Source: an uncultured Bacteroidales bacterium (lineage in GTDB: Bacteria; Bacteroidota; Bacteroidia; Bacteroidales; Paludibacteraceae). Taken from it: a stretch of 64,000 bases of DNA. This document shows, in pieces, positions 30,501-38,686 of this stretch. How positions within the stretch are numbered: the first letter of the stretch is position 1; each line of letters begins with the position of its first letter. The position numbers and the translations under genes are program-made. The notes under the pieces are model-generated. The model ran no database searches. It had not been told where the DNA came from and was given only the letters and a program-made list of their open reading frames with translations. The DNA lies in the NCBI GenBank assembly GCA_903901975.1, contig CAIUTB010000118.1:117428-181427 (forward strand), given 5' to 3'.

Positions 30501-33500
30501 ACACCTATGTGCGCCCAGGTTCAGGAAGTTTAATTCAGGTTTCCGGCTTAGCTAATGGTGAAGTTAGTAGTATTGTTGATTTATCTGCCATTGGCAATAC
30601 AGTAGAATTCAACGGAACTGACCAATATATTAGTAATCCGTCAACTGACGGATTTGGGTTCTCAGGTTATTACAACTTAAAAATAAGCGGTTCGGGAACA
30701 AAAACACTGGTAATGAGCGACCAATTAGATATTGCTGGTAATTTGATTAATAACGACACCTTGGACGTAAGTTCTGCAACCGTTAACTTCGCAGGAACAT
30801 CACCACAAATAATCAGCGGAACAACAGCGTCTGTTTTCAATAATGTAACAGTGAACAATCCAACCGGTGTGACTTCAACAACCGATTTGACGGTTAATGG
30901 TATACTTCAATTGACTGATAATCCATCAGTTACTAAAGGCGCATTGGGTATGGGAAGTAACACGCTGACAATGGGGAGTTTGGCAACTGATACAGGTACT
31001 GGAGATGTGATTGGTAGTATTAGCCGGAATGGTATGGTTGCTAGTAAATTATACACTTTTGGTAATCCCTATTCCAATGCCATTTTTGCTGCAAATATTG
31101 GGACAATTCCAACAAACGCAACTATGAATGTTGCACTTGGGACATCTCCAAGTTGGAAAACAAGTGCTGTAAAACGTATTTACACCTTAACTCAAACTGG
31201 GAATGTAAGTACTAAAGCTACTCTCCAAATGCATTACCTCGATAACGAATTAAATGGAAATACCGAAGTATTATTAGTTCCATGGTATTATGTTAGTCCA
31301 ACAGTTTACGAAGGTGTTTCACGGTCGAACTTTGATGTAACCAATAATTCAATTACGCTGAGCAATGTAAATTTCAGTTTCCCTACAGGCACTCAATTTA
31401 CGTTAGCAAATTCGACTGTAACTTCAAGCATTTGGACAGGTGCCACAAGCACAGATTGGAATACCTCATCAAACTGGTACAATGCCGTAATTCCTACTTC
31501 AACATCGAATGTAATTATACCCGATGCCAGTACCGTACCAAATAACCCGACATTGGCCACAGATACTATTTCTACAATCAACATACAAAGTGGAGGAATT
31601 TTAAATTCAACATCGAACGCAATACTAACGCTAAATGGAAGCAATGGAACATGGAATAACGACGGCACTTTCAATCCAAACACAAGTATAGTAATTTTTG
31701 CAAATGGAACGGAAGCAACGGTTTCCGGCACTACAGATTTTTATAATATCACCATTAGTTCCGGCACTCGATTGTCAAACCAAACAGCTGCGGTCATTGG
31801 AATTGCAGGTGCAGTTACTAATAACGGTGTTTGGAGTACCACGTCACAAGGTATTTCTACTGTAAATTACAATGGTGGAGCTCAATCGGTTGTAATTCCA
31901 GATGCCAGTAGTCGAAGGTACAACAACTTGATTTTAAGCGGTAGTGGAAATAAAACGATGCCGACTACTCCTTCAACACTATTAAATATTGTTGGTGATT
32001 TCACCATGAGTGGAACAGCTTCAACAACCTTAATGGGGATATTAAACTTTGACGGAAATGTAACACTGGAATCCGGAACTTCTTTTACCACAGGTTCGTT
32101 CACACATACTATTAAAGGTGACTGGACTAATAACGGAGCAACTGTTGACAATTCCGCTAGCACTTTTGATTTCGATGGTACAACCACTCAAACAATTGGT
32201 GGTACAACATCAACTTCATTCAACAACCTGACAATTAGTAATTCTTCAAGTATTTATGTTGCCAATAATTTGACATTATCAGGCAATTTATCAATTCCGA
32301 ATTCAAGTACTTCTCTTTATCTGGCTGGCAATTTAGTAAATAATGGAACAATTGATTTAAGCGCTGGCACTGTACTTTTCAACGGTACAACTCCACAAAC
32401 TGTCGGTGGTTCATCATCTTCAACTTTCAAGAATTTGACTGTAAGCAATCTGGCAGGACTTACGGCAAGCAATGATGAATATATAAATGGCATTCTTTCA
32501 CTGACAGTAAATCCTGACGCAACTCATGGGGTGCTTGATATGGGAATTAATACACTGAATATGGGTGTTTCGGCAACCAACATTGGTATTGGTGATGTGA
32601 CCGGAATCGTAAAACGGCAACATACTTTTGTGGGTGATACTTCCTATACTTTTGGAAATGAACATACTTCTATTCGATTTATTAATGCTTCAGGTTCAAC
32701 CAAACCGGACTGGATTATACTTAAAATAGCGATTGGAGTTACACCTTCGTGGAACAGTAGTGCTGTAAAACGAATTTATAGCTTTGCACAATCAGGCGGA
32801 ACAGACCGAACAATCACACATTTGCATTACCTTGATTCTGAGTTAAATGGGAATACTGATGAAACCAAACTGGTTTATTGGGATGCTTATTCTTCACCAA
32901 CTTACGGAAGTAAATATCCACGAAGCAAATCAGAATATAATATCGACAATAATTGGATTGGATTAACCGGTATGGCCATTAATTTTATGGCTCCTTACAG
33001 CACATTGGATACCAAACAATGGACTTTGGGCTATTCAAATGTGGAGAAAATAACCTGGACAGGGAACGGTTCACCAACCTATTACGGCGACTGGAACTTA
33101 CCCGGAAATTGGAATGGTGGAGTACCGACTGCAAACGACGATGTTGTTATTCCAGCTCCTGCCGATTTACCTGTTGATACACACGGACTTCCAATTCGAA
33201 ATCTTTTATCATCACCGGCAGTTTGTAATTCTTTAGAAATCAAATCGGGAGCTACACTCACAGTTGATAATTTCAATATTACGATTTATGGTTCTACTGG
33301 CGCATGGATGAATAACGGAACTTTTATACCGGGTTCAGGAACAGTAATTTTTGCTAACGGAAGTACTTCAAATACTGTCACAATTGGTGGTGCAAGCAAT
33401 TTCAATAATCTGACTGTGGGTGACAACACACAAATTCAACCGCTTACTGCTAATGTTCTGAATATTGCAGGAACTTTGACTGCAGGTTCGGGTAGCATTA

Positions 33501-35998
33501 TTGACTTCACAACGAACACCAACACGGTAGAATACAATGGAACTTCGGCTCAAAATGTTATTTTGCCACAATCCGGCTATTCTAATTTAGTGCTTAGTGG
33601 CAATTCTACTAAAACATTGCCTTCAACTGCTTTGTCAGTGCTTGGCGATCTGACCATAAATGGCTCAAGTACAGAAGTTAATGCTTCGAATGCACTGAGT
33701 GCCGGAGGTGTTCTTACAGTTAGTGCTGGTACTACAATGGATATGAAAACTTACCCATTGAGCAATTTGACATCAAACAGTGGTACAGGAACATTGAAAA
33801 CACAAAATACAGGATCGAATCCAATACCATCAGGCAAAACATGGACTGAATCAGTAGTCTATAATGGGTCGGCTCCACAAACCCTTCCAGCAGGTACATT
33901 TGCAAATTTGCAAATTAGCAATACCGCTGCTACGACAACCGCTACCGGAACATTAAATTCTACAAATCTTACTATTGATAATGGAGCTATCCTCGATATG
34001 GGAGCTAATTTATTGAGCTCAATGACTACGAATAGTGGTACCGGAACCTTGAAAACTCAAAATACAAGTTCAACACCAATGCCAACGGGTATAACTTGGA
34101 CTGGAAATGTGGTATACAACGGTTCAGTGGGACAATCGGTTGTGGGAGGTACTTACAGTGGTTTGCAAATTAGTAATACTGTAGCAAATGCAACATCGAC
34201 AGGAACACTAAATACAACAAATTTGACCATTGACAATGGAGCTGTTTTGGATATGAACACAAACCTATTGAGTACAATGACCACGAATACGGGTACAGGA
34301 ACTTTGAAAACACAAAATACCAGTTCCTTACCTATTCCTTCGGCTAAAACATGGTCGGGAACGGTGATTTATAATGGTTCAGAGGTTCAAACGGCTGTTG
34401 CTGGAACATTCAATAATTTGACCTGTGATAATGGTGCTGAGTTGGATCTGAATGACAGCATAACCGTAAGCGGAACAGTGCTTATTAATAGTTCTAAGGA
34501 AATGGATATTAATGCCGGAGCTAAGATGGTTGCAAACCAGATTACTAATAATGCGGGAAGTACAGGACTTTACGTTTTAGCCAATTCTAGTGGAGCAAAC
34601 GGAACCTTGATATTTAATAATTCTGCAGAATCTTCTGTTTCTGCAACTGTAGCCATGTATTCAAAAGCAGCTGCTTCGGTGGTGAATGGTTCTTCATATT
34701 CGCAATACAAATGGCAATATTTTGGAATACCGGTTCAGTCAATAGCAACAAATCCTACTTTTGCAGCTTATGTTGGGTCTATTAATAATGGATCGTACAT
34801 AAATAAACACGTAGAATCAGGAGTGTCTTCATCAACTTACTGGGTTTCGCAAGGAAATAGTGCTGTGTTGATTCCGTTTGCAGGATACGAGCTAACTCAA
34901 AAAATGGCTAAAACAATTTATTTCGAAGGTCAATTGCTAAATAATGATTTTACTCAGGTATTATCCTATACCTCTGGTGCCACTTATCCCGGTCAACATA
35001 TTTTAAGTAATCCCTATACGGCGGCCATTGATATTAGCAAGTTGACTTTTGGATCTGAAACTGAAGGTACGGTATATTTGTATAATACCGGTTCACATGA
35101 CGATTGGGCCACACAGACCGGAGTAGATGGAACTGCAGGACAATATGTTTCAGCACCAAAATCAACTGCAGGTATTGGTGGAGTTCCCGGACAAATACCA
35201 TCGATGCAGGGATTTTTAGTTGTTGCAAAAAGCAGTTCACAAAATGCAACGATTGAAATCCCATATAGCTCGGTTATCAGAAATTCGGTAAAACAGAGAA
35301 CTCGCAGCATTAGCAATATTAGCACAGATAAGGTGTATACCCGAATCGATATTGCCGGAACCCGATACAGTGATAAAATGTGGATTTTTACTGATGCTAC
35401 TTGTACGCGAGGTTTTGATAATGGCTGGGATGGTCAGAAATTCCTTGGATCGTCACTTACACCTCAATTATGGGCAATGGAAACAAGTGGCGATTATCAG
35501 GTAGATGCAGTTGATAATATCAATAATACCAATCTTGGATTTATCACAGGCGAGGATACAAACTATACAATGACATTTACACATGAAAATCTTGGTTTAC
35601 AGTATTCGGCTTTGTATCTGATTGATTTGGTTGATAATAATAAAGTTACGGACATAACAATAAGCGGCTCAAGCTATTCATTTACAGCCATCAAATCATC
35701 AACTCCGGTAAATAGATTTAAAATAGTTACCAGCCCGGGCATTGCTACCGGTATTTCGAATTCATCAACTAAGTCATTGAATATCTTTAGCAACCAGGAA
35801 GGAATGGTTTTTGTTCAGAATTCGACTGATTTATCTGGTAATCTTGAGATTTTTGATATTGCAGGTAGAGTTCTATCAATTGCTAAATTCAGTGCTAATG
35901 GTCTGACTGTTATTCCAACCGATTTAGTGCCCGGAAGCTATGTGGTTAATGCCGCAACGACAAACCTAAGGGTTAAAAAACAGATTGTTTTCAGATAA
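21566..35998 (+). CDS. giant repetitive T9SS surface protein (4810 residues)
   Basis: Probable surface adhesin or stalk. Signal region: a long basic N-region then LIFLCLHTLFTMFSS, cleaved near LNAA (about residue 51). The body is Thr/Ser/Gly/Asn-rich beta-strand repeats. Blocks of 208 residues recur (GSTGTKTFTGDITLNAG-type units start near 22739, 23363 and 26294), five W-x-G...DW...NW modules start near 25.07, 29.23, 30.17, 31.43 and 33.05 kb, and three exact-length 85-residue units lie at 33.78-34.5 kb. A non-repetitive domain (from about 34.6 kb) precedes a type A T9SS sorting domain (final ~75 residues, SLNIFSNQEG to KQIVFR). The frame is unbroken over 14.4 kb. Ligand unknown. Confidence 0.9.
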   Translation: MKTQAIVGRNLPQDKMNVDMLEKNNRLKNGFRLIFLCLHTLFTMFSSTLNAATITSTATGGAWATGTTWVGGIVPALGDAVIIATTGASNVSITVSITQTATGSVTINNGAILNMTVTGVTLSLGALTISSGGVFNVNRNLTVQGATSITGTINFASTSTAARTMTFTGDITLNTGAVWIEPSTGNGANNAYRFAGNFTNNATTFTAIGTGTHTFSGTTKTFNGSTISTISRVTITGTRTISSPLTVVTLLTITTVTVTNNSIITATTALSGTGNLTQGATGILNIGGTSGITTLNATTAGNNVNYSGAAETIKSTNYYHLTLGGSGIKTLQTATTTIGGNLTLSGTASTTTVANLSVAGNFVIGSGTTFTQGSAFTFGVSGTTGITGTYTDGSTGTKTLTGDITLNAGAVWNETSISAYTIAGNFTNNATTFIPNTGVHTFSGTSKTLSGTTITSIPNAAFTGSYTNANTLTITTALTGAGTLTQGTNSVLNIAGTSAVTTMAATANLNTANYTGAAQTINSGNYYHLNLTGSGAKTFQSGTTSIVGNLTLTGTVSATSAANMTIGGNLDIGTGTTLSPASTYTFGVTGTTNITGTYTDGSTGTKTFTGDITLNAGSVWNETAISAYNIAGNITNNATTFTTNTGVHTFSGSSKSVSGSTITSIPSITISGSYTNNNTLAIGTALAGAGSLTQATSSTLNLGGTSSISSLIASNSGNTVNYTGASQTVYNSNYTHLVLSGSGSKTMQTGTTTISGNFSITATASVIAVIGLSIAGNVNIGLGTTFSGGSYIHNIVGDWTTTGTFTGGTSTINLAGGSQTITGNITFNNLTFGGSAGKTIAAGTAVTINGILSIENGANANTFSGTLAYGSAATLKYNTSTARTASTEWISPFTGTGGIIIVNTGEITLNENKVFNSSIPLTINANASFNTDVANNYSISLGGNFSNSGNFSANASPIIISGTMTTQSLSGFVTTGTVSMTKTAGTATLQSNVNATILTINGTGGILHFGTGLTHTFSGDITLNSGILNGGSSTLIVNSTSATAWTGTGSNFTAGTGSVSFGGGNQTINTSTAFNNIVLGGTGTKTFTAATTTSGNFSINKNVLVNLGTALTHSSQYLYFAGVNQTGGAGISWGGTASAATYKNASYFGSTDTGKLNVSATSACGTNTWSGASSTDWNNASNWCGGIPTAITAVFIPAAATRQPTISSAAVCDGISIETGATLTISSTNNLTVYGDWANNGTFTANSSTVLFSDPVAQAISGTSTTTFNNLSLAQGAVISFTKVPTVNGILSMEGSSVSTGATFGSAATLQYNTSSTFTTGAEWVTPFIATGGVIIKNTGQITLGGTKQLGNSTNVALNINANAKLATANFGLIFNGNFINAGTFAAGSSAITIDGTVSAQNIAGFTTSGAVTINKSAGTATLTGNLNAAALTSSTSGGTLHLGTALTHTISGDWTRTNGTVNGGSSTLNIGGNVTNTAGSFTIGTSTVNYTGGAQNTASINYYNLLLSGSGTKSMQSGTTSIGNNFTLSGTASATTAANLSVIGNLTIGSGTTLATSSTFTLGVTGTTNITGTYTDGSTGAKTFSADIALNAGSVWNETAISAYSIAGNFTNNANTFTGNTGVHTFSGATKILSGSTTFSIPNSTFSGTYTNNGTLTVSTALSGAGSLTQGTVSTLNIGGTSGITTLNATTNINTVNYFGAAQTVHANNYSSITLSGSGTKTLQSGTTSIIANFSLSGTITATAVTAMTIGGNVNIGSGTTFTGGSFTHNIAGNWTKTGSFTATGSTINFNGTSAQSIGASNFNNVTLSGSGTISATGNLSIIGNLSISSNFFAGSYNHTLQGNWTNNGSFTAGTSTISLSGSSPQTLGGAYSTSFYNLTQNGTGLVTLGISSTVTGILGMSLGNIELAGYNLTVGATSGGSANSYVQTNGVGRLIQYVDYNISKSYPVGKSAYNPVSVRNNSFGGGDYFHVGVSDDPISNANDVTKTVNRRWYIFKNNAGTANVTLGFTYNSGEGQTNFNAGSNPKLGLFSGSFWRYTTATVNGTTFSATGDILDINTPNQFIGMGSENAFDASKFGLTIDPATPVRNSNSTVLTVQSLNSNNIPTDVMSDVTFSLSATNTSLFGTPTGTISTGSHQTTVNSVIFTATTLDTNADSIIYRTNALVTATQNAGISGTSDSIAVIDAAIYEPVATENWVATDGWRKSINGGSTWTNPATLPGNNDFSETDVIRIPSGITLTADTTATFFSMLIYGTLNIVNGGHITINHNVLNGIDNDYNLHVEGVLENSGGVLINTDIAYPIDIHGGNYIHAMNGGNIPVATWVSNGGVTSTCQITGITATPLTGLNQTFENFSWNNASQSVIQYLDGDMAVSDTLRLTNGVITTTASHIIEAASGSLIRTNGYVNGNFRLYVPNTTAPTVIFPIGDATHYAPISITFAGTVSGSGYLDTYTTAAQPPFASGLSQTKYINRKWNIENNGVAGFTSYNATLTCNDNDKVGSPILANLVVRKLNGSTWFTTPTTRPNSNAVTCTGLTGFSDFYIGESDCSSINAIWMGSTNTDWNTASNWCNNAVPSSTSNITIPNGITNYPLIGSAGASCNNINIMTGSSLAISGAYTMDVKGNWTNDGTFTANTGTVSFTGTSTQTILSASTFNNLTINNNTGVSAAANLTVNGILTLTSSNPDATHGTLDLGTYTLNMPSSTATVSGNGDVSGTSKRTHTFSTNVQYSFGSQFTSLTFLGAGTQPDELTCKITLGTALPVGGSASTFVFRNYSFSQTGVTGTDRVAVNLHYLPSELNGQDETKIVMWDHHPSDGRTEEHGKTNSSTLNKWIGLSGLTIGYVAPDPTSSSYNKQLGLSNYTTTKKTWTGASNTNWSNSDNWSPAGAPVSTDDVLIPKILTVYPTLTADAEIRTLQIDSLATLSASTYNLAITGYTGAWINKGTFAPGTGTVSFMHGVNNQIVSVSGNTQFNNLYFGANTYVRPGSGSLIQVSGLANGEVSSIVDLSAIGNTVEFNGTDQYISNPSTDGFGFSGYYNLKISGSGTKTLVMSDQLDIAGNLINNDTLDVSSATVNFAGTSPQIISGTTASVFNNVTVNNPTGVTSTTDLTVNGILQLTDNPSVTKGALGMGSNTLTMGSLATDTGTGDVIGSISRNGMVASKLYTFGNPYSNAIFAANIGTIPTNATMNVALGTSPSWKTSAVKRIYTLTQTGNVSTKATLQMHYLDNELNGNTEVLLVPWYYVSPTVYEGVSRSNFDVTNNSITLSNVNFSFPTGTQFTLANSTVTSSIWTGATSTDWNTSSNWYNAVIPTSTSNVIIPDASTVPNNPTLATDTISTINIQSGGILNSTSNAILTLNGSNGTWNNDGTFNPNTSIVIFANGTEATVSGTTDFYNITISSGTRLSNQTAAVIGIAGAVTNNGVWSTTSQGISTVNYNGGAQSVVIPDASSRRYNNLILSGSGNKTMPTTPSTLLNIVGDFTMSGTASTTLMGILNFDGNVTLESGTSFTTGSFTHTIKGDWTNNGATVDNSASTFDFDGTTTQTIGGTTSTSFNNLTISNSSSIYVANNLTLSGNLSIPNSSTSLYLAGNLVNNGTIDLSAGTVLFNGTTPQTVGGSSSSTFKNLTVSNLAGLTASNDEYINGILSLTVNPDATHGVLDMGINTLNMGVSATNIGIGDVTGIVKRQHTFVGDTSYTFGNEHTSIRFINASGSTKPDWIILKIAIGVTPSWNSSAVKRIYSFAQSGGTDRTITHLHYLDSELNGNTDETKLVYWDAYSSPTYGSKYPRSKSEYNIDNNWIGLTGMAINFMAPYSTLDTKQWTLGYSNVEKITWTGNGSPTYYGDWNLPGNWNGGVPTANDDVVIPAPADLPVDTHGLPIRNLLSSPAVCNSLEIKSGATLTVDNFNITIYGSTGAWMNNGTFIPGSGTVIFANGSTSNTVTIGGASNFNNLTVGDNTQIQPLTANVLNIAGTLTAGSGSIIDFTTNTNTVEYNGTSAQNVILPQSGYSNLVLSGNSTKTLPSTALSVLGDLTINGSSTEVNASNALSAGGVLTVSAGTTMDMKTYPLSNLTSNSGTGTLKTQNTGSNPIPSGKTWTESVVYNGSAPQTLPAGTFANLQISNTAATTTATGTLNSTNLTIDNGAILDMGANLLSSMTTNSGTGTLKTQNTSSTPMPTGITWTGNVVYNGSVGQSVVGGTYSGLQISNTVANATSTGTLNTTNLTIDNGAVLDMNTNLLSTMTTNTGTGTLKTQNTSSLPIPSAKTWSGTVIYNGSEVQTAVAGTFNNLTCDNGAELDLNDSITVSGTVLINSSKEMDINAGAKMVANQITNNAGSTGLYVLANSSGANGTLIFNNSAESSVSATVAMYSKAAASVVNGSSYSQYKWQYFGIPVQSIATNPTFAAYVGSINNGSYINKHVESGVSSSTYWVSQGNSAVLIPFAGYELTQKMAKTIYFEGQLLNNDFTQVLSYTSGATYPGQHILSNPYTAAIDISKLTFGSETEGTVYLYNTGSHDDWATQTGVDGTAGQYVSAPKSTAGIGGVPGQIPSMQGFLVVAKSSSQNATIEIPYSSVIRNSVKQRTRSISNISTDKVYTRIDIAGTRYSDKMWIFTDATCTRGFDNGWDGQKFLGSSLTPQLWAMETSGDYQVDAVDNINNTNLGFITGEDTNYTMTFTHENLGLQYSALYLIDLVDNNKVTDITISGSSYSFTAIKSSTPVNRFKIVTSPGIATGISNSSTKSLNIFSNQEGMVFVQNSTDLSGNLEIFDIAGRVLSIAKFSANGLTVIPTDLVPGSYVVNAATTNLRVKKQIVFR
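22045..26700 (+). repeat. 208-residue repeat units inside giant gene
   Basis: GSTG(T/A)KT..(D)I.LNAG.VWNE(T) units start at 22739, 23363 and 26294, with a diverged unit near 22045. The first two are exactly 624 bp apart. The copies differ at many silent positions, so they are old or selected to differ. Confidence 0.8.
33755..34520 (+). repeat. three 255-bp tandem units inside giant gene
   Basis: Units containing GTGTLKTQNT start (at the first Gly codon) at 33782, 34037 and 34292, with exact 255-bp steps (85 residues). Confidence 0.85.
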
Positions 35999-36008
35999 TA
36001 CAAAATAA

Positions 36009-36046
36009 CCACTTTGAATATATAAACTTCAAAGTGGCTTTTTTTG
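36009..36046 (+). terminator. rho-independent terminator of giant gene
   Basis: CCACTTTGAA / TTCAAAGTGG stem with a 9-base loop followed by CTTTTTTT, 10 bp after the stop. Confidence 0.88.
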
Positions 36047-36063
36047 TTTTTAATGTTGAATTA

Positions 36064-36807
36064 TTATTGCAAAAATCCCTGTTCTTTCAGCGCTTCTAGG
36101 AATTTATCTGAAAAGAATTCATTGTTCTTTTTTGAATATCGAATGTCAGTAAATACCTGAGCAAGTGTATCTTTATTGTTTTCTTTTACAAATTGGTTAT
36201 AAAAGTCACTGCTTTCTTTTTCAGCATAAATTCTGTCGATTTCGTTTGCATCGTAATCTTTATACACTTCATGATGGATAAGTCCATTCAACGGTAAACG
36301 GTCTGTTTGTTCGGGTAATACTTCGGGATATCCAACTGTTATTGCAGTAACCGGTATAACTAATTTTGGCAACTTTAATGCCTTAATAATTTCCTGAGCA
36401 TTGTAGGTTGTTGTACCGAGGTAACAAATGCCCAAACCCACACTCTCAGCTGCAATACAAAAGGTTTGAGCTACAATAATGGCATCGATAGCTGCGGATA
36501 TAAACGATTGAAAATTATCATATCCTGGTTCTGCCTGACGTTGCTCGCACCAGGTTGAAAATCGGTTAAAGTCTGCACAAAATGTCAAAATAGCCGGTGC
36601 CTGAACTACCATCGGTTGGTTGAAATGAGCAGGTGCTAATTGTTTTTTCAAAACCTCATCTGTAGTAACAACCACACTGTAAGCCTGCATATTTCCTGTA
36701 TTCGATGCTCTGCAAGCCGATTCAAGCAGTTGGTTTAATAAATCAGGACTTATTTTTTCAAGGGTATATTTCCGAACGGTTCGGTGGTCGTTAAGTAAAT
36801 TAAGCAT
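36064..36807 (-). CDS. nitroreductase family (FMN) oxidoreductase
   Basis: NfsA/Frp-like flavin oxidoreductase, NAD(P)H dependent, of unknown substrate. Family features: LLNDHRTVRKYT at the start (FMN phosphate-binding Arg), SACRASNTGNMQAYSVVV, and GLGICYLGTTTYNAQEIIKALKLP. 247 residues from ATG 36807; the frame continues to 36888 but passes through a promoter -7 box at 36844-36851, so the shorter start is preferred. Its neighbour gdhA is on the same strand but separated by a terminator-like hairpin. Confidence 0.9.
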   Translation of the reverse strand: MLNLLNDHRTVRKYTLEKISPDLLNQLLESACRASNTGNMQAYSVVVTTDEVLKKQLAPAHFNQPMVVQAPAILTFCADFNRFSTWCEQRQAEPGYDNFQSFISAAIDAIIVAQTFCIAAESVGLGICYLGTTTYNAQEIIKALKLPKLVIPVTAITVGYPEVLPEQTDRLPLNGLIHHEVYKDYDANEIDRIYAEKESSDFYNQFVKENNKDTLAQVFTDIRYSKKNNEFFSDKFLEALKEQGFLQ

Positions 36808-36843
36808 AGGTTTGAATTGTAATTTGATTATTATTTTGCAGTA

Positions 36844-36851
36844 CAAAGATA
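36844..36851 (-). promoter_or_regulatory. -7 box for nitroreductase gene
   Basis: Minus-strand TATCTTTG, 37 bp upstream of the ATG at 36807. It decides the start choice. No -33 element at normal spacing. Confidence 0.5.
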
Positions 36852-36892
36852 CGGTTTTTGTGTTTTGGTTTTCTCTCTGTTTTGTCAAAAAT

Positions 36893-36930
36893 AAAAGAGA
36901 AAATTCTGTTTGATTAGAATTTTCTCTTTT
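36893..36930 (-). terminator. probable terminator of gdhA
   Basis: A 15-bp perfect stem AAAAGAGAAAATTCT / AGAATTTTCTCTTTT with an 8-base loop; on the minus strand it is followed by ATTTTT. AT-rich, so possibly weak, and possibly bidirectional. Confidence 0.6.
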
Positions 36931-36961
36931 AGTGATTTAAATTGCAAAATTATTTTAAACT

Positions 36962-36982
36962 ATCAATTATCAACTGTCAATT
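36962..36982. repeat. heptamer tract, 3 units
   Basis: ATCAATT, ATCAACT, GTCAATT just after the gdhA stop; reverse complement of the AGTTNAY family. Confidence 0.7.
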
Positions 36983-36986
36983 ACTA

Positions 36987-38321
36987 CTATAAAACTCCCT
37001 GTGCCAGCATAGATTTCGCTACTTTCAGGAATCCGGCAACATTAGCACCTTTCATATAATTAATGTATCCATCTGCTTCACGACCATATTTTAGGCACTG
37101 TGCATGAATTTCGCTCATAATTTGATGTAGTTTAGCATCAACTTCTTCCGAAGTCCACGACAAATGCATCGCATTTTGCGACATTTCCAGTCCGGAAGTA
37201 GCCACACCGCCGGCATTCACCGCTTTGCCCGGTCCATACATAATTTTATGTTTTAAAAGCAATTCGATAGCTTCAGGTGTACAACCCATGTTGGAAATTT
37301 CACCAACGCAAATAACACCATTCTGAATTAAATTTCTGGCATCGTTTTCATCCAATTCATTCTGAGTGGCACAAGGTAGAGCTATATCTACTTTCAATTC
37401 CCACGGACGACGGTCGGGAACAAACGTAGCTCCAAATTTTTTGGCATACGGTGCTACAATATCATTACATGTAGCTCTCAAATCAAGTAAATAATCAATT
37501 TTCTCTCCGGAAATTCCATTTTCATCATAGATATATCCATCCGGTCCTGAAATACTTACCACTTTAGCTCCAAATTCAGTTGCTTTAAGTGCTGCACCCC
37601 AGGCTACATTTCCGAAACCGGAAATGGCAATCGTTTTTCCTTTAATGCTCATTCCGGCAGTTTCCAACATCTGATTAACAAAATACAAACCACCAAAACC
37701 GGTAGCTTCAGGGCGGATAAGTGAACCACCGAATTCCAGATTTTTTCCTGTTAGAACTCCTGTATTTACCCGTGCAAGTTTACGATACATGCCATACAGA
37801 TAACCAATTTCTCGCCCACCAACTCCAATGTCACCGGCAGGAACATCAGTATCAGCACCAATATGTTGCCAAAGTTCTGTCATAAATGCCTGGCAAAAGC
37901 GCATCACTTCAGCGTCCGATTTTCCACGTGGATTAAAGTCCGATCCACCTTTTGCTCCGCCCATGGGTAGGGTGGTTAATGCGTTTTTGAAAATCTGTTC
38001 AAATCCCAGAAATTTCAAAATAGAAAGATTCACTGACGCGTGAAAACGCAATCCACCTTTGTAAGGTCCGATGGCATTATTAAACTGAATGCGGTAACCT
38101 AAATTTACTTGAACTTCACCTCGATCGTCTACCCAGGGCACTTTAAACGTAAATATTCGGTCCGGTTCAACGAGCCGCTCTGCAATTTTCGCCTTTTCAA
38201 ATTCCGGATGGTCGTTATAAACCTCTTCAATTGTGCTTAATACTTCACGAACTGCTTGTAAATACTCGGTTTCGCCTGGATGCTTTGCTTCAAGAGACTG
38301 CATCAGTTTTTCAATAATCAT
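36987..38321 (-). CDS. gdhA: NADP-type glutamate dehydrogenase
   Basis: Interconverts 2-oxoglutarate plus ammonia and glutamate; a main ammonia-assimilation enzyme in Bacteroidales. Family motifs: YKGGLRFHASVNLS, the active-site lysine in LPMGGAKGGSDF, DVPAGDIGVGGREIGYLYG, and a Rossmann segment IAISGFGNVAWGAA. 444 residues, the length of the hexameric NADP(H) type. Confidence 0.95.
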   Translation of the reverse strand: MIIEKLMQSLEAKHPGETEYLQAVREVLSTIEEVYNDHPEFEKAKIAERLVEPDRIFTFKVPWVDDRGEVQVNLGYRIQFNNAIGPYKGGLRFHASVNLSILKFLGFEQIFKNALTTLPMGGAKGGSDFNPRGKSDAEVMRFCQAFMTELWQHIGADTDVPAGDIGVGGREIGYLYGMYRKLARVNTGVLTGKNLEFGGSLIRPEATGFGGLYFVNQMLETAGMSIKGKTIAISGFGNVAWGAALKATEFGAKVVSISGPDGYIYDENGISGEKIDYLLDLRATCNDIVAPYAKKFGATFVPDRRPWELKVDIALPCATQNELDENDARNLIQNGVICVGEISNMGCTPEAIELLLKHKIMYGPGKAVNAGGVATSGLEMSQNAMHLSWTSEEVDAKLHQIMSEIHAQCLKYGREADGYINYMKGANVAGFLKVAKSMLAQGVL

Positions 38322-38686
38322 ATTAGAGTAATTTAAAATTGTTGTAGATTAAATATATCATTATGCAAGAATATACAGTATAATTAACCTTATTATTTTT
38401 GTTTTATTGTGTAATATGCATGTTGAACCCTATAATATATATCGTTTTGATTTTAATTGCAAGTTTAACGTTTTTATTTCTCATAATCAAATTTTTTGAA
38501 GAAAATTTTCAATAAAAGTAGAGAAAAATCTCATTACAAACAAATTCATCTCCAAAGATACATTTTGTTTTTATAACGTAACGAAATTAAAGTTCAACAA
38601 TAAATTTTTGTATCTTTGCGGTCACTTCAGAACTATCTAATAATGAGGCTGTGAAGTCGGATTAAGCTCATAAATAAGTATTTTCG
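38322..38686. other. 365-bp intergenic region between divergent gdhA and porin genes
   Basis: No gene or RNA recognised. It is very AT-rich. The only clear element is TATCTTTG at 38611-38618 in front of the porin gene, which leaves a leader of about 65 bases. Confidence 0.5.
38611..38618 (+). promoter_or_regulatory. -7 box for porin gene
   Basis: TATCTTTG, matching TAnnTTTG, about 69 bp before the GTG start. No -33 element at normal spacing. Confidence 0.5.

Noticed and set aside
21679..35325. Many open frames of 60-130 codons on the strand opposite the giant surface-protein gene
   Set aside because: They arise from the low-complexity Thr/Ser/Gly/Asn composition and repeat units; none has a ribosome-binding site, recognisable motif or continuous neighbours.
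36808..36888. Longer nitroreductase start
   Set aside because: It runs through a TAnnTTTG promoter box, and the extra residues are not family-like.
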